From Eubacteriales bacterium (GTDB taxonomy: Bacteria > Bacillota > Clostridia > Lachnospirales > Lachnospiraceae), in assembly GCA_030524175.1 (NCBI GenBank), contig JAUNHC010000003.1, positions 124,001 to 188,000 of the forward strand: 64,000 bases of DNA, given 5' to 3'. Made by a program: the position numbers and the translations under genes. This document shows positions 1 through 8,007 of the stretch, one piece after another. The notes under the pieces are model-generated. The model made no database searches and had not been told where the DNA came from. It saw only the letters and a program-made list of their open reading frames with translations. Positions within the stretch are counted from its first letter, which is position 1, and every line of letters begins with the position of its first letter.

Positions 1-509
1 TGATCCATATTGTCTTGTTCCACTACTGGAAATGGAGAATACACTGGCTGTCGAATCATATCGGCCTTAATTCCGGCTAAATTCCTACCTAACTCCTCCA
101 TATCACTTTTAAAATTTTGTAACTCGGTTTTTTCTACATATGCTGATACCAAATAAATACCCTGACAATTTTCTGCAACTTTTCTTCCCAAACTCTGGCT
201 TACTTTTTCAAATTCTTGTCTGCCACGGAATAATACCACTGCATTTCCACCGCCAATATATACGATTTCAGCTTTAAGATTCTCCTTTTCTAAAATACAC
301 AGTCTATCTTCTTTTTCCCAGTCTAAAACATAATCCTGCGGAAAAATAATTTCTTCCTTAATAGAATCCGGAAGAAATTCTTCTAAAATCCTAGTCACCT
401 GACAAGATGCTCCAACATTTTCCTGAAGTCTGTTCGATGCAAATATGTATGATTGGATACCGCTAACATCAAACTTTGCCAGAATATACGGATCACTTTT
501 TCTATTCAT
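1..509 (-). CDS. Cas10/Cmr2 second-palm-domain protein (5' part only, runs off left edge)
   Basis: I translated about 169 codons from an ATG at 509-507; the gene continues beyond position 1. The N-terminus reads KFDVSGIQSYIFASNRLQEN followed by VGAS, and about 100 residues later comes IGGGNAVVLF. A 'D-SGIQ-FIF..NRL.E..GAS' start and a GGGN palm motif are what I know from proteins annotated as Cas10/Cmr2 second palm domain, relatives of the type III CRISPR polymerase subunit. The GGDD of a cyclase-active palm is not seen in the visible part. The start overlaps the end of the DUF6602 gene by 8 bp and an AAAAAG tract lies just upstream, so it is probably co-translated. The same operon begins with cas6, which supports a CRISPR-linked role. 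The catalytic state cannot be judged without the rest of the gene. Confidence 0.7.
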   Translation of the reverse strand, partial: MNRKSDPYILAKFDVSGIQSYIFASNRLQENVGASCQVTRILEEFLPDSIKEEIIFPQDYVLDWEKEDRLCILEKENLKAEIVYIGGGNAVVLFRGRQEFEKVSQSLGRKVAENCQGIYLVSAYVEKTELQNFKSDMEELGRNLAGIKADMIRQPVYSPFPVVEQDNMD

Positions 510-1448
510 CTTTTTCTCCTTCTTTTGATTCTGTTAAAATTTTATTAAAACATTGGGCATAAGCTCGATGTGGGAACAACATAGGATTGTTCAATACCAT
601 GAGAAGTTGATTTAATTGAAAAATCAGGGACAGGAGCACATTTTCTTCTAACTTACCATCTTTGTTTATCTGTTCAACTTTCAGTTCCTGAAGGAATTTT
701 TCTCTCTGTCTGCCTGAAGTTTCCACAATTTTAATGGCACCCTTTTTTCTAGCATCTTTCTCACCTGCCAGCTTCACATCATCCATATTATCTAACGCAT
801 GATTCAAAGAATAATGCCATTTAACTAATGAGTTTTCTTCACCTCTTATATATTTATACAATTTCTTATCATCTTCATTTACTGACAATATTATGTCAAA
901 TTCATCTTTAAAATTCGAAAGTTTACCCATGGAAGCCATTGCACATAGAATTAAAATAGGCCGTGTTGCAGTCTGTGTAACACTATGAGGAGTCATGACA
1001 CTATTATCCACCAGCTTCGTTGCTAATCTTGCTACTGAGTCCATTGAAGTGATCAGCCTCTCTATTTCTTCTTTCCATTCTTTTACATTCGATTTATCAA
1101 TTCTTTTTGATTTGCACTGAACCACAGCAGCCACAGCCTCAATTGGAATAAATTTAATCTTTCCATAATTAAAAATATATGGCGTATACATCTCATCAAA
1201 AATTGCTAAGTCAACTTCCTTAGATTTGTGTCCATAAGAGTCAATAATAAACACACTCTGTTCAATACAATATTTTTTGGGAATGATCATTTCAAATAAT
1301 GACTTCCATACGTTTTCCCTATATGCACCTACTGTTGGGTAATGATTCGAAACATTTAATAATATCTGGTTTACAATCGACTCTTCGATTTTTCATAATT
1401 ATCAGCCAGCATTCCTATAAGATCTTTATATGTTACTTCTTTCGTCAT
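502..1448 (-). pseudogene. DUF6602-type nuclease-like protein, frameshifted near its 5' end
   Basis: From the ATG at 1448-1446, preceded by GAGGGGAG, the frame reads MTKEVTYKDLIGMLADNYEK and then stops after six more codons. One base over, an open frame continues as EESIVNQILLNVSNHYPTVG, through YRENVWKSLFEMIIPKKY and on to the stop at 502. One extra T in the T5 run at 1389-1393 (one A in the mRNA) would restore a single protein of about 314 residues. The body carries SKEVDLAIFD and IPIEAVAAVVQCKS, an arrangement like a PD-(D/E)XK nuclease core (acidic E-V-D, then Q-x-K) and typical of DUF6602. It lies between cas6 (14 bp gap) and the Cas10-like gene. It could be a true pseudogene, a phase-variable tract or a sequencing error. 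Internal start codons such as the ATG at 1290 would give only a truncated form. Confidence 0.65.
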
Positions 1449-1462
1449 CTCATACTCCCCTC

Positions 1463-2371
1463 TCATCTGTCATAAGATACCTCATAGTGACCAAAACCAA
1501 TAGTTGCACCTTTACCAATCCTCAGATATTTCCCTACCTCTAAAATTGGCACAAACATTGATAAATCTCCTTCATATAAAGCCCATCCTGTTTTGGATGG
1601 AAGTTCCAGCTTTCCTTCCTTTTGGTTCATAGAATACCTTTTAAAGGGCACCTCCCTCCAATATTCACTTAAAGTTTTCACTTCTTTAGCCTGCTCCAAT
1701 AGTCGTTTTTCATCCCACTCTAATTGAAATTCTGTATAAGTGGTCGTCAACAGCGATATCCTGCGCATTAGAAACTTAAGCAACATGTCAAACGGCAGTC
1801 TTTCAAACAGTTTTTTTCCCGATACTACTCTAAGGGGTGTGTCAAAAAACAGGCTGACATAAGAGGCATTTCTTTCCATAATCTGTAACGGCCTGGGGGA
1901 AAGATTACGAATCCAGATTTTGCCCCCGGCATATATCACCTTACCTGTATCCGGATCCACTACCTGCATCAAACGGAAGGAAAGTCGTTCTGCTCCCCAG
2001 CCTTTTTGCTCCGCAGCCTGCAGTGCGTCCAAATAGATGTATGCCTGTTCAGCCCCTGTTCCAAACAGAGTAAGATCAAAAATACATATATCTCCCCTTT
2101 TCCAGTTCTGCCTGCCCTCCCCATGAACATATAGAGTATAAGGGTTAACTGCCCCTGCTTCCCCTCCGGTATTACTAAAACTCTTGACATAGAGACATTC
2201 CTCTTTCTTTTCACAGTCCAAACATTTCTTGTCCTGATAATGACAAGAAAAATCATGAATGCAGTGTCCTAACACGCCTCTCACAGTAGAACCTAAATAC
2301 GAAGGTAATCTGCCTCCTGTCTGACACTCATATGTTGCACGCAATGTTATAATTTGTAAAAACTCGAACAT
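1463..2371 (-). CDS. cas6: Cas6 RAMP endoribonuclease (pre-crRNA processing)
   Basis: 302 residues. The C-terminus has the glycine-rich RAMP loop (RIGKGATIGFGHYEV), the hallmark of Cas6-type proteins with two ferredoxin-like folds. The N-terminal third has a four-cysteine cluster (C-H-Y-Q-D-K-K-C-x2-C then E-E-C-L-Y), common in the pfam10040 Cas6 branch and probably structural. Cas6 cuts CRISPR precursor RNA within each repeat. The start has a strong site, CAGGAGGAAAT before the ATG, and a TATAAT-like -10 lies about 35 bp upstream. It is the first gene of the minus-strand operon cas6 / DUF6602 / Cas10-like. No repeat array is present in the window, so the array and other subunits, if any, should lie left of position 1. 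Confidence 0.85.
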   Translation of the reverse strand: MFEFLQIITLRATYECQTGGRLPSYLGSTVRGVLGHCIHDFSCHYQDKKCLDCEKKEECLYVKSFSNTGGEAGAVNPYTLYVHGEGRQNWKRGDICIFDLTLFGTGAEQAYIYLDALQAAEQKGWGAERLSFRLMQVVDPDTGKVIYAGGKIWIRNLSPRPLQIMERNASYVSLFFDTPLRVVSGKKLFERLPFDMLLKFLMRRISLLTTTYTEFQLEWDEKRLLEQAKEVKTLSEYWREVPFKRYSMNQKEGKLELPSKTGWALYEGDLSMFVPILEVGKYLRIGKGATIGFGHYEVSYDR

Positions 2372-2659
2372 ATTTCCTCCTGATATACTTTGACTTTATT
2401 ACTATTATATACCATTTTTCTACATTTTGCACAAAAATATTTCTTTTTTCTTTTCCATTTAGTGAATTTTTATCATCATCAATTCTGACAAATGACCATC
2501 ACTGGAAAATAAAAATATCTTACAACAATACTTTTATTTTCCATTTATCAACAAATTATGTTAAAATAAAAGCAGCATTCCCGGAATACAGTATATAGCC
2601 TGTTCAATCCAGGAATTTTGTCGGAACAAAATAATTTTGCAAATTGGAGGGAAAATATC
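2372..2659. promoter_or_regulatory. divergent intergenic region between cas6 and glutamine synthetase
   Basis: AT-rich. On the minus strand an extended -10 (TGGTATATAAT, the TATAAT complementary to 2404-2409) lies about 35 bp before the cas6 start, without a clear -35. On the plus strand I see no convincing consensus promoter. I see no CRISPR repeat, tRNA or riboswitch here. Confidence 0.35.
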
Positions 2660-4084
2660 TTGGACAGTAAAGAAATCAGAAGTATATGTAAGGAAAAAGG
2701 AATCCGGATGATTGATTTTAAAATGACGGATTTAGACGGGCGTTGGCGTCATATCACCATTCCGGTAGAACGTTTCAACGATGATATTTTCATATACGGA
2801 ATTGGATTTGACGGTTCTAATTACGGTTATGCCCCGGTAGAAAAAAGTGATATGGTATTTATTCCCGACCCTGCAACCGCAGTGATCGACCCCTTTACAG
2901 ACGTGCCTACACTGACTATGTGCGGTAATGTATGTGTGATCGGAAAAGAAAACACACCTTTTGACCAATACCCAAGAAATGTGTGCCTGCGTGCCATCGA
3001 ATATATGAAAGCTGAGGAAATTGCCGATGAAATGCTCATCGGACCGGAGTTTGAATTCCACCTGTTTGACAATGTAAGCTACTCAGTAGAGCCCCAGAGA
3101 GCAGGCTTTACCGTAGACACAAGACAGGCATCCTGGAACAGCGGAAAGGAAAGTCCTGACAATAAAGGTTTCCAGGTACCAAAGGGGGGCGGTTACCACA
3201 TTGCGGCACCTCATGATATCGCCTACAACCTTCGGAGCAAAATGTGCATGTATATGGAAGACTGGGGTGTGGATGTGAAATATCACCACCATGAAGTAGG
3301 CGGTTCCGGACAGATGGAAATCGAGGTGGAACTGGGCGGACTGGTAGACATGGCTGACAAAACAATGATCATCAAATATATCATCCAAAATACAGCCGTT
3401 CAGGACGGAAGAACAGCCACTTTCATGCCTAAGCCGATCTACGGCGAAGCCGGAAACGGAATGCATGTACATATGCTGCTCATGAAGAATGGTGAACCTG
3501 TGTTCTATGATGAAGAAGGATATTCCGGACTGAGTCAGACTGCACATTACTTTATGGGCGGACTGCTAAAGCACATAGCCTCACTGTGTGCCTTCACCAA
3601 TCCTTCCACCAACTCCTTCAAACGTCTGGTCCCTGGTTATGAAGCACCTGTGACGATCGGATATGCCACCTCCAACCGAAGCGCAGTCATCCGAATCCCG
3701 GCTTATGCAAAATCACCGAAAGCCAAACGTTTTGAACTGAGAAACCCGGACGCAACCGCAAATCCTTATTACGCATATGCAGCAATCCTGATGGCTGGCC
3801 TGGACGGCATAAAAAACAAGATCGACCCATCTGCTAACGGCTGGGGACCTTATGACTGCAATCTTTATGATCTGCCGGAAGAAGAAAAGAAAAAAATCCA
3901 ATCACTTCCAAAAACTTTGGATGAAGCTTTAGATGCCCTGGAAACTGACCATGATTATCTCATGGCCGGAGGAGTATTCCCGGAACGTCTGATCCATATC
4001 TGGCTGAAACGGAAACGCAGAGAAAGCCTGGAAATTTCCCAGATACCGCATCCGGCGGAATTTCAGAAATACTACGATTTATAA
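2660..4084 (+). CDS. glnA: glutamine synthetase, type I
   Basis: Makes glutamine from glutamate, ammonia and ATP in the cytosol. Family hallmarks are FDGSNYGY (a variant of the usual F-D-G-S), GPEFEFHLFD, KPIYGEAGNGMHVHMLL, the N-x-N/Y-K-R-L-V-P-G-Y-E-A-P loop and NRSAVIRIP. I choose the TTG at 2660 because GGAGG sits 9 nt upstream (2646-2650) and the protein then begins near DSKEIRSICKEKG, the usual GS beginning; an upstream TTG at 2618 has only AGGA. 474 residues, slightly longer than Firmicutes GSI-alpha. It contains NLYDLP, the context of the tyrosine that GlnE adenylylates in proteobacterial GSI-beta enzymes. It appears to be monocistronic. Confidence 0.9.
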   Translation: MDSKEIRSICKEKGIRMIDFKMTDLDGRWRHITIPVERFNDDIFIYGIGFDGSNYGYAPVEKSDMVFIPDPATAVIDPFTDVPTLTMCGNVCVIGKENTPFDQYPRNVCLRAIEYMKAEEIADEMLIGPEFEFHLFDNVSYSVEPQRAGFTVDTRQASWNSGKESPDNKGFQVPKGGGYHIAAPHDIAYNLRSKMCMYMEDWGVDVKYHHHEVGGSGQMEIEVELGGLVDMADKTMIIKYIIQNTAVQDGRTATFMPKPIYGEAGNGMHVHMLLMKNGEPVFYDEEGYSGLSQTAHYFMGGLLKHIASLCAFTNPSTNSFKRLVPGYEAPVTIGYATSNRSAVIRIPAYAKSPKAKRFELRNPDATANPYYAYAAILMAGLDGIKNKIDPSANGWGPYDCNLYDLPEEEKKKIQSLPKTLDEALDALETDHDYLMAGGVFPERLIHIWLKRKRRESLEISQIPHPAEFQKYYDL

Positions 4085-4098
4085 ATAAGATAAGTGAC

Positions 4099-4171
4099 TT
4101 TAAGGGCGGAAAATCTATATCTCCGCAGCAGTTCATGCAGGCCCGGACTGTTACGTATTTCCGCCCTTAAA
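4099..4171. repeat. 14-bp perfect inverted repeat after glutamine synthetase
   Basis: The arms at 4099-4112 and 4158-4171 (TTTAAGGGCGGAAA and its complement) are perfect and enclose 45 nt. No T-run follows on either strand, so this is not a textbook terminator, although it could end transcription from both sides. The stretch from 4172 to 4400 holds no gene I can defend. Confidence 0.5.
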
Positions 4172-4400
4172 CTAAATACATTTCTGAATAAAAAACTTAT
4201 AGATGCAGTATACCCACTCTTTACCTATTTAAAAAGACACCTGCCATTTTTGACAAGTGCCTCTTCGTGTCAATCCACTTATAAAGTTCTGTGGCAGTGT
4301 AGAAGACTCAACATCCACATCCCAATCTGGTATGTAACCACCTCTTGCATAGAAACCACTTCCTGATTTTATATAAAACTTACAGATATGTTCTGGATGT

Positions 4401-6395
4401 TCATCGCCTATGAATTCTTCTGCGATAGAGTTTCGCAAACAGCAGCGCAGCAAGAAGGATAACAAAGCAAACGCCGTAAGTCACAGCATTCTTGATCGTT
4501 GAAACATTATTACTCGTGTTTCCACCTCCCGGCATTCCGCTCATACCTCCGAAAGAAGGCATTTCTGATGTAATATTGCCTGCAGATTCATTGCTTTCGT
4601 CAGTACCTTTCTTTTCGGGTTCTACCTGTTTCGAACCGGTACTATCCGGCGGGCTGCCCAACTGGCTGCTATCAAATCCCTCTGGCATCTCACCACTGAA
4701 CTGCGATGAATCGAACCCTTCCGGTATTTCACCGTCAAATTGTGATGGATCAAAGCCTTCCGGCATATTTCTCATAGTCCCAGACGATGGAGCCGAATCA
4801 GTATTGTCAGAGGATTCCGATTTACTATCTGTGCTGCTTCCCTGACTTTCAGACGAGGACTTGGTGAAATTAAAACCGCCTCCGCCACCCATACTCATGC
4901 TTCCCATTGCACTCAGATCAAGACTAGATGCATCAATAAGTGCATCAGAGCCCTTTTGTTCACTTGCTGTAGATGGGATGGAACCGTTTACCTGTCCATC
5001 GATGGATTCCCCACGCAGCTTTACCACCTGATACAGGATGTCTACTGCGTTCAGATACTCATTGCTAGTATAGAATGCGGTCGGATCAGTTTCTACTAAT
5101 TCATCAATCTGGTTACGTGTATGCTGATAGAATATTTCAAATCCATCACCAAGCAGATATTCATCCACAAGCTGCTGAAGGTATGCGTAATACTGTGTAT
5201 GATACTCCTCCTTTTCCATCAGCGTATCAAAGAATTCTGTTCCGGAAAAGGCATTGTCAATGGCATCGTTGACAACGCTGGTTGCATCACTGCTGCTTCC
5301 CATGCCTCCAAGAGACAGGTTATAGTCCCACGGAATCAGATTGAGTCTCCCATTCTCTTCATAAAGGTAGTAGTTATGTGCCATCATGCCGCTTAAGCTG
5401 TCAGAATTGACCGAGAACACATGAACAGCCATATATTTGAGCAGATTGTCCACATCCATATACTGTTCCAGGTCATTACCTTCAGAGATATTTTTTAGTG
5501 CTTTTACAACCCTCTTGTGGTCAGACGTCCCTGTCCTGGTAACTTCACCGTCCCATATGGTGGAATAGCTGTCCAGATCATCATCAGTATAATTAAGATC
5601 AGCACCGCCACCGCCCATGATACTGCCGAACATACCACCTATATCGGAAAAATCAAAATCACTTTTAGGTGTCTCTTCACGATCACTCTGGTTCGGTGGG
5701 GCCATCTGACTGAAATCAGTGTCCCCAGCATTTAAGCCGCCGCCCATACCGCCACCGATATTCATGCTATCTGGCTTGTACAGCTCACCGCTGGATACGC
5801 CATAGTTTCGCATCATGAAACTGTCTTCTACAGCTTCCAAGGCAAGATAGACACCCCAGTATTCCCCGTTTACGGAGATTTTGGCATAGTCATAAAGTGA
5901 AGCGTCTGAGCCAAGGTACTGATACATATCATAAATCAGCGCTTCCTTCATGTTTGTGATATCTGCATAGTTGTTATTCAGAATCAGTTTGTCCAAACCG
6001 AAGCAGGTTTGCCCATCGACAAACTGGTCAAATTCCAGCTTTAGACTATATCTGTCTGTGGTTGGATCGGAGGCAATGGAAGTCAGACTGGTGTTGCCCT
6101 TTGGACGAATACCAACACGGTAAAACATAGTACCGTTGATCTCAACATCGCATTGGTAGTATGTTTCTGCCGTTGCATTCTGGAGCATTTCATCCCATTG
6201 TGATTCGTCCATAATGATATTCACTGACATGATTTCACTGGTATCAAACAGCTTGGATTCATATTCCATAGAAACTCCTGTACCACCGGCATTTTCCATC
6301 AGTTGATCGGCAAACATCATAGCCGACAGACACAAAACTACCGCAACCGTCACAATCACAGCAACGATTTTTGTGATGTGTTTATGCGCAAGCAT
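4401..6395 (-). CDS. CotH-family protein kinase, membrane anchored
   Basis: 664 residues. There is an N-terminal membrane segment (about residues 8-29), then a CotH kinase domain with GIRPKGNTSL, a substrate-strand region (YSLKLEFDQF), NMKEALIYDMY, HNYYLY and the metal-binding IPWDYNLSLGG. A second membrane segment (YGVCFVILLAALLFAKLY) and a basic tail RRRIHRR end the protein. Between domain and anchor is a Ser/Gly-rich stalk with three copies of a 13-residue unit beginning PEGFD(P/S)SQ. CotH proteins are atypical secreted kinases, first known from spore coat. The gene is last in the operon VTC polymerase - DUF4956 - CotH, a recurrent gene set in Clostridia. The target protein is unknown; its own Ser-rich stalk is an obvious candidate substrate (inference). 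Confidence 0.85.
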   Translation of the reverse strand: MLAHKHITKIVAVIVTVAVVLCLSAMMFADQLMENAGGTGVSMEYESKLFDTSEIMSVNIIMDESQWDEMLQNATAETYYQCDVEINGTMFYRVGIRPKGNTSLTSIASDPTTDRYSLKLEFDQFVDGQTCFGLDKLILNNNYADITNMKEALIYDMYQYLGSDASLYDYAKISVNGEYWGVYLALEAVEDSFMMRNYGVSSGELYKPDSMNIGGGMGGGLNAGDTDFSQMAPPNQSDREETPKSDFDFSDIGGMFGSIMGGGGADLNYTDDDLDSYSTIWDGEVTRTGTSDHKRVVKALKNISEGNDLEQYMDVDNLLKYMAVHVFSVNSDSLSGMMAHNYYLYEENGRLNLIPWDYNLSLGGMGSSSDATSVVNDAIDNAFSGTEFFDTLMEKEEYHTQYYAYLQQLVDEYLLGDGFEIFYQHTRNQIDELVETDPTAFYTSNEYLNAVDILYQVVKLRGESIDGQVNGSIPSTASEQKGSDALIDASSLDLSAMGSMSMGGGGGFNFTKSSSESQGSSTDSKSESSDNTDSAPSSGTMRNMPEGFDPSQFDGEIPEGFDSSQFSGEMPEGFDSSQLGSPPDSTGSKQVEPEKKGTDESNESAGNITSEMPSFGGMSGMPGGGNTSNNVSTIKNAVTYGVCFVILLAALLFAKLYRRRIHRR

Positions 6396-6407
6396 AGTGT
6401 CCCTCCC

Positions 6408-7079
6408 TTATGACATGTATTCTCCATTGTAACTGACCAGAGTAGCATTTTCAACTCCTGCAAGAGAGGATATCCGATTGACAAAACCAGTACTGGCGTC
6501 CTTGGTACGAAGTTCCATGGTCAGTTCGATTCCTCCTACATTGATGGTCTTGGACTTCACAATGTAATGCTCTGTTCCTTTTCCGAGAATTTCCATGACA
6601 GCGTCTTCCGCACTTTCATCCTGACAGTTAATAACTAGAATATACGGTGAGTTATGAATTTTACGGTTGGCAAACAACAGCAGGATAATACCGATGATAA
6701 CAGAGCCGATGATGGCGAGCGGAATCATACCTGCGCCAATGACAATACCAACGGCAAGCGACCAGAACAGGAACACAATCTCTACAGGTTCCTTGATTGC
6801 CGTGCGGAAACGGACTATGGACAGTGCCCCGACCATACCTAGGGACAGAACTACATTGCTCGTCACCGCCATAATGACTAATGTCGTGACGAGAGACAGC
6901 CCAACAAGAGTCAGTGCAAAACCGCTAGAATACATGACCCCAGCAAGCGTTTTCTTATAGATTAAAAAGATAAACAGGCCAACGGCCAGTGCAACTGCAA
7001 GGCCGAGAATTGTGTCTACGACAGAAAACTCTGTCACGCTTTCGAAAAAGCTGGATTTAAAGATGTCATTGAATGTCAT
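6408..7079 (-). CDS. DUF4956 membrane protein
   Basis: 223 residues. About four hydrophobic segments lie in the first 130 residues (LGLAVALAVGLFIFLIYKK, a long central hydrophobic run, and LAVGIVIGAGMIPLAIIGSV), with the conserved GALSIVRFRTAIKEP motif typical of DUF4956. The C-terminal 80 residues are soluble and ferredoxin-like in hydrophobic pattern (YILVINCQDES... LTMELRTKDA). The family is found next to VTC-domain polymerases and CotH kinases, as here, with 24 bp to the VTC gene and 12 bp to cotH. Its role is unknown; a partner or channel for the polymerase has been the natural guess. Confidence 0.85.
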   Translation of the reverse strand: MTFNDIFKSSFFESVTEFSVVDTILGLAVALAVGLFIFLIYKKTLAGVMYSSGFALTLVGLSLVTTLVIMAVTSNVVLSLGMVGALSIVRFRTAIKEPVEIVFLFWSLAVGIVIGAGMIPLAIIGSVIIGIILLLFANRKIHNSPYILVINCQDESAEDAVMEILGKGTEHYIVKSKTINVGGIELTMELRTKDASTGFVNRISSLAGVENATLVSYNGEYMS

Positions 7080-7103
7080 AATGTATTTCCTCCATTTTTT
7101 TGA

Positions 7104-7796
7104 TCAACCGAATCGGCGGGAAGCGCCGTATTTTGAAAAGGCCTGCTGCCGGAGTCCTTCCGTTTGCAGCAAACAGGCAATAATGTCCGGTAAATAAAAG
7201 TCAAATTTCACCTCCATCAACATGTGTGATGAGGTATCGGTAGCGCTGATGTCGTGAATATTCTGTTCCAAGAAGGAACTGTGGTAGAGCGAGGTACGAA
7301 TCTCTGAATCAAATGTAATGCGGACATTTCCAGCGTGGTAGATGTAAGGTTCCCGAGTATAGGATACCAGCACTCTTGGCCGAAGCTGCTGGTATTTCAT
7401 CTTGCAATAAAGTTCCCGCACCAGACCGGAAGGATGCTCCATCATCCATTCCATACGCCCGTCCAGAATCGCTCTACACTCTGCTTCTGTGATCAAGGCA
7501 TCGAGCTTCATGCTGAGATTATTATATTTGATTTTCTTTTCCAGCGTGATAAAGCTGAAATCGTCATTGTAATAGCGGATACGGAACTTTTCCCGCTTCT
7601 GTATACCGTCTATTTTTTCTCGTAATGCTTTATCATCAGAATTATCAAAATAGATGCTGCGAATCGTGTAGCGGCCATCCGTGTTCGTATGTGGATCGTT
7701 TTTCATCACCGGTCGCAATCGCTGCCGAATAGCCAGATAATCTGCATAGCTGACTGGGTATTTCAGCTCATGGCGATAGTTCCCTTGCAATTGCAT
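7104..7796 (-). CDS. VTC-domain polyphosphate polymerase-like protein
   Basis: 230 residues, a single VTC domain with no SPX domain. The basic and acidic strands of the tunnel fold are visible: RHELKYPVS, RYTIRSIYFDN, KREKFRIRYYNDD, LEKKIKYNN, a late R-P-R-V-L-V-S-Y-x-R-E and LMEVKFDFYLP. In yeast Vtc4 this domain turns ATP into polyphosphate; the bacterial homologues are less studied. It is the first gene of the operon with DUF4956 and CotH. The ATG has AAAGGAGG 9 nt upstream. A promoter with a response-regulator-like direct repeat lies at 7831-7862, so it is probably controlled by the divergent two-component system. Confidence 0.85.
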   Translation of the reverse strand: MQLQGNYRHELKYPVSYADYLAIRQRLRPVMKNDPHTNTDGRYTIRSIYFDNSDDKALREKIDGIQKREKFRIRYYNDDFSFITLEKKIKYNNLSMKLDALITEAECRAILDGRMEWMMEHPSGLVRELYCKMKYQQLRPRVLVSYTREPYIYHAGNVRITFDSEIRTSLYHSSFLEQNIHDISATDTSSHMLMEVKFDFYLPDIIACLLQTEGLRQQAFSKYGASRRFG

Positions 7797-7830
7797 AATA
7801 ATTGCCTCCTTTTATCAACTGTCTGGCGAT

Positions 7831-7862
7831 ATCATAACAAAAACCACTAAACTGGCACTAAA
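7831..7862 (-). promoter_or_regulatory. promoter of the VTC/DUF4956/cotH operon with direct-repeat activator box
   Basis: On the minus strand TTTAGTGC (7862-7855), 3 nt, TTTAGTGG (7851-7844), 7 nt, then TATGAT (7836-7831) as the -10. The repeats occupy the -35 position, the pattern of an OmpR-type activated promoter. The divergent promoter at 7950-7981 has the same 8-3-8-7 geometry. Confidence 0.55.
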
Positions 7863-7949
7863 GAGAACTGTGAATATTGTGTGAACGAGGAAACAACACA
7901 CTTCAAAAAATAATATTCGGAGAGTATACTTATATAATGTGGAACTCTC

Positions 7950-7981
7950 TTTAGGCACGCTTTAGTGTGCTTTCGTATAAT
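7950..7981 (+). promoter_or_regulatory. promoter of the response regulator/histidine kinase pair with direct-repeat box
   Basis: TTTAGGCA (7950-7957), 3 nt, TTTAGTGT (7961-7968), 7 nt, TATAAT (7976-7981). The motif and spacing match those on the minus strand at 7831-7862, which suggests autoregulation by the regulator encoded at 8008. Confidence 0.55.
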
Positions 7982-8007
7982 AATTGATAAAAAGGAGGGA
8001 CAGCTTT

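Noticed and set aside
2372..2659. CRISPR array beside cas6
   Set aside because: No direct repeats with regular spacing are present here or in 1-500.
4094..4366. 90-residue plus-strand ORF
   Set aside because: Covers the 4099-4171 inverted repeat, no RBS and no protein-like motif.
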